Below, in pieces: positions 14,854 through 20,174 of a DNA stretch of 20,174 nucleotides. Below the pieces are notes generated by a model. It made no database searches. It saw nothing but the letters and a program-made list of their open reading frames with translations, and had not been told where the DNA came from. Position 1 is the stretch's first letter, and every line of letters begins with the position of its first letter. The DNA comes from MED-G105 sp050331095 (GTDB taxonomy: Bacteria > Pseudomonadota > Alphaproteobacteria > Caulobacterales > Parvularculaceae). Location: the NCBI GenBank assembly GCA_050331095.1, contig JBHJHE010000064.1, forward strand, positions 1 through 20,174. Reading direction: 5' to 3'. Made by a program: the position numbers and the translations under genes.

Positions 14854-16806
14854 ATGACCACCCGAACACGGCCCCGCAGGATGTCGATCGCGCTCGCCGC
14901 GGCCTTTGTCGCCGCGACGACCGCGCATGGCTTGGCGCAGGGCGAGAGCGGCGCCGATCCGCTGGCGCCCGATCCGCTGGCGCCAACGGGCGCATGGTCG
15001 GCGTTCACCGGCGGCGCGGCGCAAACCCCGCCTATGGGCTGGAACTCGTGGAACGCTTTCCACACGGACGTCGATGAAGCGAAAGTCGTTGGCGCGGCGG
15101 AAGCGCTCGTCGAAACCGGGCTCGCCGCACTTGGCTACCGTTACGTCAATATCGACGACGGCTGGTGGCTGAAGCGCAGAAAGTCCGATGGCCGCCTGTT
15201 GGTGCGCACGGCGATTTTCCCGAGCGCGGCGACCGGCGGCGCGGCGCATTCGAGCTTTGAGCCCTTCGTCGAGCGCATCCACGCCATGGGGCTGAAGGCG
15301 GGCATCTACACCGACATCGGCCGCAACGCCTGTTCGCAGGCCTGGAACCTGACAAGCCCGAACCTGCCTGAAGGCGACGCTCGCGAGCGCGAAGTCGGCG
15401 CTTACGGTTTCGTCGAGCAGGATTTCCGACTGTTCTTCGAGGAGTGGGGCTTCGACTATGTGAAGGTCGACGCTTGCGGCGTGTCGAGCTACGCGCCGGA
15501 TCGACCGTTGGTCGAAGAGCACGACTACAGAGGGTTCGAGCCTTTGATCGTCGGCGACAACGTCAACCGAACCGACATCGACGCGGTCCGCGGCCACTAT
15601 GCGCGCATTCGCGACGCTCTCGTCGACCTCAACCCCAATGGCGACTTCGTGTACTCCATCTGCAATTGGGGCACGGCGAACGTGCGCAGTTGGGGCAAAG
15701 ACGTCGGCAATCTGTGGCGTACGAGCGGCGACATTCGCCCGACCTGGACGCGCATGCTCCACACGTTCGATTCCGCGTCGACGCGCGCCCTGTTCGCCGG
15801 CCCCGGCGCCTGGAACGATCCCGACATGCTCTTCATCGGCAAGGGCGATTTCGACGAGAACCATCTGACCGAAGCGCGAAGTCACTTCGCCCTCTGGAGC
15901 GTTATCAATGCGCCCTTGCTCATCGGCTTCGACCTTCGCGACGCGCCCCAATCGTTGCTTGATATCTGGGGCGCGGCTGAAATCGTCGCCGTCAATCAGG
16001 ACCCGGCCGGTCACCAGGGCGTCATCGCCTACGCCGGCGACGACGCGCAGATCATCGTGATGACGTTGTCGACCCGCGGCGAAAAAGCCGTCGCGGTCTT
16101 TAACCGCGGCCACGCCGACATCGACGTCACGCTTACCGCGGCGCACCTGAAGTTCGACGCCGACGCGCCGATATCCTTGCGCGACCTTTGGGCGGGCGCG
16201 GCGCGCGATGCGTTCACGAACGAAACGGCGTTGCGCGTCAAGGCGCGGGAGACGCTGATCTTCCGCGCGTCGGGGACGCCGCTCATGGCGTCCGGCGCCT
16301 ACGCGTCGGAGATTCCGGGCCGCGTGAACGTCGCCGGCGACGGCGTCGTCCACCTGCAGCACGATCCGACGGTGCACCGCATGGTCGATCCGTGGGGCCA
16401 GGGCACGCGCCAGAGTTCGCGGCCCGAATACGCCGGCTGGGGCGGTCCGCGCGCCGATGCGACGCCCTATGACGAGACCATCCGCCTTGGCGGCGAGGCC
16501 TACGCCTACGGGATCGGCGCGCTCGCCAACTCGCGTCTTGAGATCCGCGCCGACGGAGAGTTCGAGACGTTCCGCGCGGTCGTCGGCGTCGACGATACGT
16601 CTCTCGACAAGCGCGCGGATGTCGTTTTCCGTGTGTACGCGGATGGAGAGCTCGTCGAAGAATCAAAGCCCGGCTCGTTCGACGACGCGCCGCAGGAGAT
16701 CGCCGCCGATGTCGCCGGCGCGCAGCTCGTCGAACTCGTCGCCGTCAGCGACGCAAAAGCCGGCCCGCCGCTCGTCGTCGCCTGGGCGGATGCGCGATTT
16801 GATTAG
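14854..16806 (+). CDS. Exported GH27 alpha-galactosidase with C-terminal NPCBM-like domain
   Basis: A 650-residue enzyme. An N-terminal signal peptide (about 1-30, ending HGLAQ) is followed by a short DPLAP-DPLAP linker and then a GH27 TIM barrel starting TPPMGWNSWNAF. The catalytic nucleophile is D206 in YVKVDACG, and the acid/base is D293 in RTSGDI. GAWNDPDML is also a family hallmark. A beta-sandwich follows the barrel (about 395-475), and residues about 510-650 (IRLGGEAYAYGIGALANS ... VVFRVYADGELV) resemble the NPCBM carbohydrate-binding module. It should release terminal alpha-galactose from oligosaccharides or galactomannan in the periplasm or outside. The ATG at 14854 has GGAG 9 bases upstream. 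The GH42 gene starts 57 bases after its stop. Confidence 0.93.
   Translation: MTTRTRPRRMSIALAAAFVAATTAHGLAQGESGADPLAPDPLAPTGAWSAFTGGAAQTPPMGWNSWNAFHTDVDEAKVVGAAEALVETGLAALGYRYVNIDDGWWLKRRKSDGRLLVRTAIFPSAATGGAAHSSFEPFVERIHAMGLKAGIYTDIGRNACSQAWNLTSPNLPEGDAREREVGAYGFVEQDFRLFFEEWGFDYVKVDACGVSSYAPDRPLVEEHDYRGFEPLIVGDNVNRTDIDAVRGHYARIRDALVDLNPNGDFVYSICNWGTANVRSWGKDVGNLWRTSGDIRPTWTRMLHTFDSASTRALFAGPGAWNDPDMLFIGKGDFDENHLTEARSHFALWSVINAPLLIGFDLRDAPQSLLDIWGAAEIVAVNQDPAGHQGVIAYAGDDAQIIVMTLSTRGEKAVAVFNRGHADIDVTLTAAHLKFDADAPISLRDLWAGAARDAFTNETALRVKARETLIFRASGTPLMASGAYASEIPGRVNVAGDGVVHLQHDPTVHRMVDPWGQGTRQSSRPEYAGWGGPRADATPYDETIRLGGEAYAYGIGALANSRLEIRADGEFETFRAVVGVDDTSLDKRADVVFRVYADGELVEESKPGSFDDAPQEIAADVAGAQLVELVAVSDAKAGPPLVVAWADARFD
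14955..14984 (+). repeat. 15-base in-frame tandem duplication in the GH27 linker
   Basis: CGATCCGCTGGCGCC is present twice head to tail (14955-14969, 14970-14984), giving DPLAPDPLAP just after the signal peptide. It changes only the linker length and looks like a recent slippage duplication, since both copies are identical. Confidence 0.9.
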
Positions 16807-16863
16807 CGCGGCCCCGATATGCGCGCCGCGCCGCGTCCGATGTCGCGCGAGGGCGCCCGCGTC

Positions 16864-18822
16864 ATGCGCCTAGGTATTTGTTACTACCCTGAGCAATGGG
16901 ATCGCGCTCTGTGGCGCGACGACGCCAAACGCATGGCGGACCTCGGGCTCAGCGTGGTGCGTCTCGGCGAGTTCGCCTGGTCGGAGGTGGAGCCCGCTCG
17001 CGACGCTTTCGAGTGGAGCTGGCTCGACGAGGCGATAGACGTACTGACGCAAGCCGGCCTTGAGCTCATCGTCGGCACGCCAACGGCGACGCCGCCCAAA
17101 TGGCTCGTCGACGCCCGACCGGACATTTTGGCGCTCGACGCCTATGGCCGGCCCAGGCGGTTCGGCTCGCGCCGTCATTACTGCTTTTCCTCGCCGGCTT
17201 ACCGGGAGGAGGCCCGCCGCATCGTAACGCTGTTCGCCGAGCGTTACGGCGGCCATGCGTCCGTCGTCGGTTGGCAGACGGATAATGAGTATGGCTGCCA
17301 CGACACGGTCCGCAGCTATTCGCCCGCCGCGGCGACGGCGTTCCGCAACTGGCTGCGCCGGCGCTACGGCGACGTCGCGGGCCTCAACGAGGCCTGGGGC
17401 GCCGCTTTCTGGTCCCAACGGTACGGCGACTTCGACGAGGTCGACCTGCCGAACCTCACCGTCACAGAGCCGAACCCGAGCCATGTGCTGGACTTCCGTC
17501 GCTTTTCGTCGGACGCGGTCGTCTCGTTCAACCGGCTGCAGACGGACATATTGCGCGAGTTATCGCCCGGCCGGGACATCTATCACAATTTCATGGGCTT
17601 CTTCACGGATTTCGATCATTTTCAGTTATCGGAGGATGTAGACGTCGCGGGCTGGGACAGCTATCCCCTCGGCTTTCTCGACGTCGAGCCTTTCGCCGCC
17701 GTCGAAAAGCGCCGTTACATGCGCCAGGGCCACCCCGACTTCGCGGCGTTTCACCACGATCTCTACAGACGGTGCGGGCGCGGGCGGTTCGCCGTCCTTG
17801 AACAGCAGCCGGGCCCGGTAAACTGGGCCGCGAACAACGCCGCCCCGCTCGCCGGCAGGGTTCGTTTGTGGACGCACGAAGCGGCGGCCCACGGCGCGGA
17901 GCTCGTATCCTATTTCCGGTGGCGCCAGACGCCCGCAGCGCAGGAGCAGATGCACGCCGGGCTTCGCTTGCCCGACGACGCGCCGTCGCCCGCGTTCGCC
18001 GAAGTCGGCCAGTGCGCCGAAGAGGCTCCGCTCTTCGCGGGGGCGGGCCTCGCGGTCGAGGCTGCGCCTGTCGCGCTTGTGTTCAGCTACGAGACGCAAT
18101 GGATGTCGGAAATCCAGCCCTACGGCGAGGCCTGGAACTACCTCCGGTTCGCGTACGAGTGGTATACGGCGCTTCGCCGCTTCGGCCTCAACGTCGATAT
18201 CCGCGCGCCAGGCGATGATTTGTCCGCTTACGCCCTGGTCGCGGTTCCGTCGCTGTTCCATGTGAGCGAGGCCGCTCTTGACGCGTTTAAGGGAACAACG
18301 GCTGAAATCGCTTTTGGTCCGCGGACCGGTTCGCGCACGCGGGAGATGCGGATCCCGGCGAACAACCCGCCGGGGCCGCTCCGCGCTCTCGCGCCGCTAA
18401 AGACGATCTGGTCGGAAAGTCCGCCCCCGTTCCACAAGGAAATCGGCTCGTTCGACGGCAAGGAGATCGCCGGGCTCGCCTGGCTCGATCACGTCGAGAC
18501 GGACCTCGAGCCGCTGGCGGCGACGGCGGAGGGCGTGGGCCTCCTTTTTCGCCACGACCGCTTCTGGTTCATGACGACGCGGCCCGACGACATGTTTCTG
18601 CAGTCGCTGACCGCGCGATTGCTCGCCGAAGCCGGCGTCGAGGCGGCGCTTCTCGACGCCGACGTGCGGCGGCGCTCGATCGGCGAGGTCGACTTCGCGT
18701 TCAATTATGGTCCGAACGACGTCGCCATCGGCGAGCTGGAGACTATTGCGCCCGCGGCGCGCCTTCTCGGCGCGGCGAAAACGCCGCCAGCCGGCGTCGC
18801 GGCTTGGAAACGACAGAGCTGA
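16864..18822 (+). CDS. GH42 beta-galactosidase, no signal peptide
   Basis: A 652-residue retaining beta-galactosidase of GH42. The start MRLGICYYPEQW is the usual N-terminus of the family. Further motifs are VRLGEFAWSEVEP, TPTATPPKWL, the acid/base E142 in WQTDNEYGC, and the nucleophile E313 in VLEQQPGPVNWA. The trimerisation domain (ALVAVPSLFHVSE) and a small C-terminal beta domain follow, giving normal full length. There is no signal peptide, so it should act in the cytoplasm on imported beta-galactosides. I use the ATG at 16864; in-frame ATGs at 16819 and 16840 would add up to 15 residues with no homology. It sits between the GH27 gene and a symporter 18 bases downstream, so these three probably share a transcript. 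Confidence 0.93.
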   Translation: MRLGICYYPEQWDRALWRDDAKRMADLGLSVVRLGEFAWSEVEPARDAFEWSWLDEAIDVLTQAGLELIVGTPTATPPKWLVDARPDILALDAYGRPRRFGSRRHYCFSSPAYREEARRIVTLFAERYGGHASVVGWQTDNEYGCHDTVRSYSPAAATAFRNWLRRRYGDVAGLNEAWGAAFWSQRYGDFDEVDLPNLTVTEPNPSHVLDFRRFSSDAVVSFNRLQTDILRELSPGRDIYHNFMGFFTDFDHFQLSEDVDVAGWDSYPLGFLDVEPFAAVEKRRYMRQGHPDFAAFHHDLYRRCGRGRFAVLEQQPGPVNWAANNAAPLAGRVRLWTHEAAAHGAELVSYFRWRQTPAAQEQMHAGLRLPDDAPSPAFAEVGQCAEEAPLFAGAGLAVEAAPVALVFSYETQWMSEIQPYGEAWNYLRFAYEWYTALRRFGLNVDIRAPGDDLSAYALVAVPSLFHVSEAALDAFKGTTAEIAFGPRTGSRTREMRIPANNPPGPLRALAPLKTIWSESPPPFHKEIGSFDGKEIAGLAWLDHVETDLEPLAATAEGVGLLFRHDRFWFMTTRPDDMFLQSLTARLLAEAGVEAALLDADVRRRSIGEVDFAFNYGPNDVAIGELETIAPAARLLGAAKTPPAGVAAWKRQS

Positions 18823-18840
18823 GCGAGGCGGGGAACGTCC

Positions 18841-20160
18841 ATGGTCGATTTAACGCAGGCGACGGTGTTTTTTGCGATCACGGGGCTGATCGGCTTTTTG
18901 ACCTACCTCCATTGCCGGCGAGCCGTCGCAGGCGACAGAAGCTCCGGGCACGACTACTTCCTCGCGAACGGCGGCCTCGCCTGGTACTTCGTCGCCGGAT
19001 CGATCACCCTGACCAACCTGTCGACGGATCAGCTCGTCGGCATGAACGGCAATCAGATGCTGCTGCTGGCCTGGTGGGAGCTGTCGGCGGTCGCCGGTCT
19101 GTTCGTTCTCGCATTCATCTTTTTGCCGATTTACTATCGCAACGAGTGCACGACGACGACGGAGCTTCTCCAGAAGAAGTATAACGACAAACACATCAGG
19201 GCGCTGATCTCGCTCTTATTCCTCCTGGGGAACATCATCATTTTCCTGCCCGCCGTGCTCTATGGCGGCTCGATCTTTTTGCAGTCGATGACGGGGCTCG
19301 ACGCCCCCGTGATGGCGATCGCGATCGCCTTCGCCGTCGTCGGCGCGGCCTACGCCATTCTCGGCGGTCTGCGCGCCGTCGCCGTCTCGGACACCTATAG
19401 CGGCGTTCTGATCCTCCCGCTGGCGCTCTTTATCGTCTACATGGCGCTGAAAGCGATCGATTTCGACTTGAGCGGCATCCCCCGCGAGCGTCTGACTCTC
19501 ATCGGCGGAAACGATTCGCCGATCCCGTGGCATACGCTTCTCACGGGCATGATCTTTATCCAGACGTTCTACTGGAGCACGAACCAAACCCAGACGCAGC
19601 GAGCGATGGCCGCGCCGAACCTCAAGGAGGCGCAGAAGGGCGTGATGGCCGCGGCGGGCATCCGCCTCCTGATCGTCCCTGTCATCGTCACCCTGCCGGG
19701 CGTCGTCGCGTTCAAACTCTATGGCGACATCAACGACGCCGCCTACGGACGCATCGTCGGCGACATCCTGCCGCCTTACCTCTCCGGGGCCTTCGCCGCG
19801 GCGATTGCGGCGGCCGTTCTGACGACGTTCAACAGCATCCTGAACGCGTCGGCGGCGCTCTATGTGTGCGACCTCCACCAGGCCTATGTCGGCAAGGCGA
19901 GGAGCGTGCCGAAGTTGAACGCCCTCGTGTCGGCGACGATGACCGCGCTCGCGCTGTTGATGGTGCCGTTCTTCGCGGCCCAGGAGAGCGTCATAAACAC
20001 GCTTCAGCAAATGTACGGATTACTGTCGATGCCGATCCTCTCCGCGTTCATCGTCGGCCTCGCGTTCCGGAACGTCGAAGCGCGAGCGGCGATCGTCGGG
20101 GTCGTCGCCGGAGTGGCTCTATATGCGATCCTCAGTTTAGTCTGGCCGCCCGTCCAATAA
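18841..20160 (+). CDS. SSS-family sodium/sugar symporter, C-terminally short
   Basis: A 439-residue inner-membrane transporter of the solute:sodium symporter family (SglT/YidK-like). Many hydrophobic helices are visible. YAILGGLRAVAVSDTYSG is the family signature, and N59-L-S-T-D63-Q64 in the first core helix resembles the sugar-site motif N-x-S-x-E-Q that I recall from Vibrio SglT. It probably imports galactose or a related sugar with sodium, feeding GalK. Relatives are about 520-570 residues long, so the last few helices are missing. The stop TAA at 20158-20160 is followed in the same frame by I-H-E-M, resembling the (L)HxIHxM segment that usually follows. The gene may thus continue beyond the window past a false or real nonsense codon. 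It starts 18 bases after GH42, with GAGGCGGGGA upstream. Confidence 0.85.
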   Translation: MVDLTQATVFFAITGLIGFLTYLHCRRAVAGDRSSGHDYFLANGGLAWYFVAGSITLTNLSTDQLVGMNGNQMLLLAWWELSAVAGLFVLAFIFLPIYYRNECTTTTELLQKKYNDKHIRALISLLFLLGNIIIFLPAVLYGGSIFLQSMTGLDAPVMAIAIAFAVVGAAYAILGGLRAVAVSDTYSGVLILPLALFIVYMALKAIDFDLSGIPRERLTLIGGNDSPIPWHTLLTGMIFIQTFYWSTNQTQTQRAMAAPNLKEAQKGVMAAAGIRLLIVPVIVTLPGVVAFKLYGDINDAAYGRIVGDILPPYLSGAFAAAIAAAVLTTFNSILNASAALYVCDLHQAYVGKARSVPKLNALVSATMTALALLMVPFFAAQESVINTLQQMYGLLSMPILSAFIVGLAFRNVEARAAIVGVVAGVALYAILSLVWPPVQ

Positions 20161-20174
20161 ATACACGAGATGTT

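Noticed and set aside
14797..16377. A 526-codon open frame antisense to the GH27 gene
   Set aside because: It is the complement of a gene with intact catalytic motifs, has low-complexity composition and no recognisable domain.
1..20174. Stop-codon reassignment as an explanation of the TAG and TAA at the edges
   Set aside because: TAA, TAG and TGA all serve as natural ends of other genes here (for example TAG for galK and GH27, TAA for the receptor, TGA for GH42), and no interior gene contains an in-frame stop.

Overview
The window is high-GC DNA with dense coding, short intergenic gaps and ATGA/GTGA gene overlaps. A TonB-Xanth-Caul type receptor, a VPLPA-CTERM sorting tail and the overall codon style point to an alphaproteobacterium, perhaps of the Caulobacterales/Maricaulales/Parvularculales type. 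That placement is inferred from gene families only. I see no tRNA, rRNA, CRISPR array, insertion sequence or phage gene.

Left part (1-6417): a surface-polysaccharide locus. On the + strand lie the C-terminal end of a formyltransferase (interrupted by an in-frame TAG at 25-27), a PIG-L/LmbE-type N-deacetylase, a SAM methyltransferase with a Trm112-like head, and a GT4 glycosyltransferase. These four are almost contiguous and look like one operon. A secreted lipoprotein of the pectate-lyase (PL1) fold follows. Converging on it from the - strand are a decayed GNAT acetyltransferase remnant and an O-antigen ligase/Wzy-type membrane protein.

Middle (6418-9178): a secreted GH5 glycoside hydrolase (+) diverges from the ligase and converges on a DUF4394 protein (-) with a VPLPA-CTERM anchor. 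Between these convergent genes is a gap-free A-B-A'-B' inverted-repeat element (7834-7870). The region between the DUF4394 gene and galT holds three palindromes about three helical turns apart.

Right part (9179-20160): a galactoside-utilisation locus, all on +. galT and galK overlap by 4 bases and are followed by a good intrinsic terminator. A TonB-dependent receptor has its own 5' region and two hairpins after it. Then come an exported GH27 alpha-galactosidase with a C-terminal NPCBM-like domain, a GH42 beta-galactosidase with no signal peptide, and an SSS-family sodium/sugar symporter. The proposed route is outer-membrane uptake by the TonB receptor, alpha-galactose removal by the exported GH27, inner-membrane import by the symporter, beta-galactoside cleavage by the cytoplasmic GH42, and Leloir conversion by GalK and GalT. 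galE, galM and any transcription regulator are not in the window.

Both window edges carry an in-frame stop inside an apparently homologous reading frame (TAG at 25-27, TAA at 20158-20160). The edge genes are therefore either truncated pseudogenes or affected by sequence error near contig ends.
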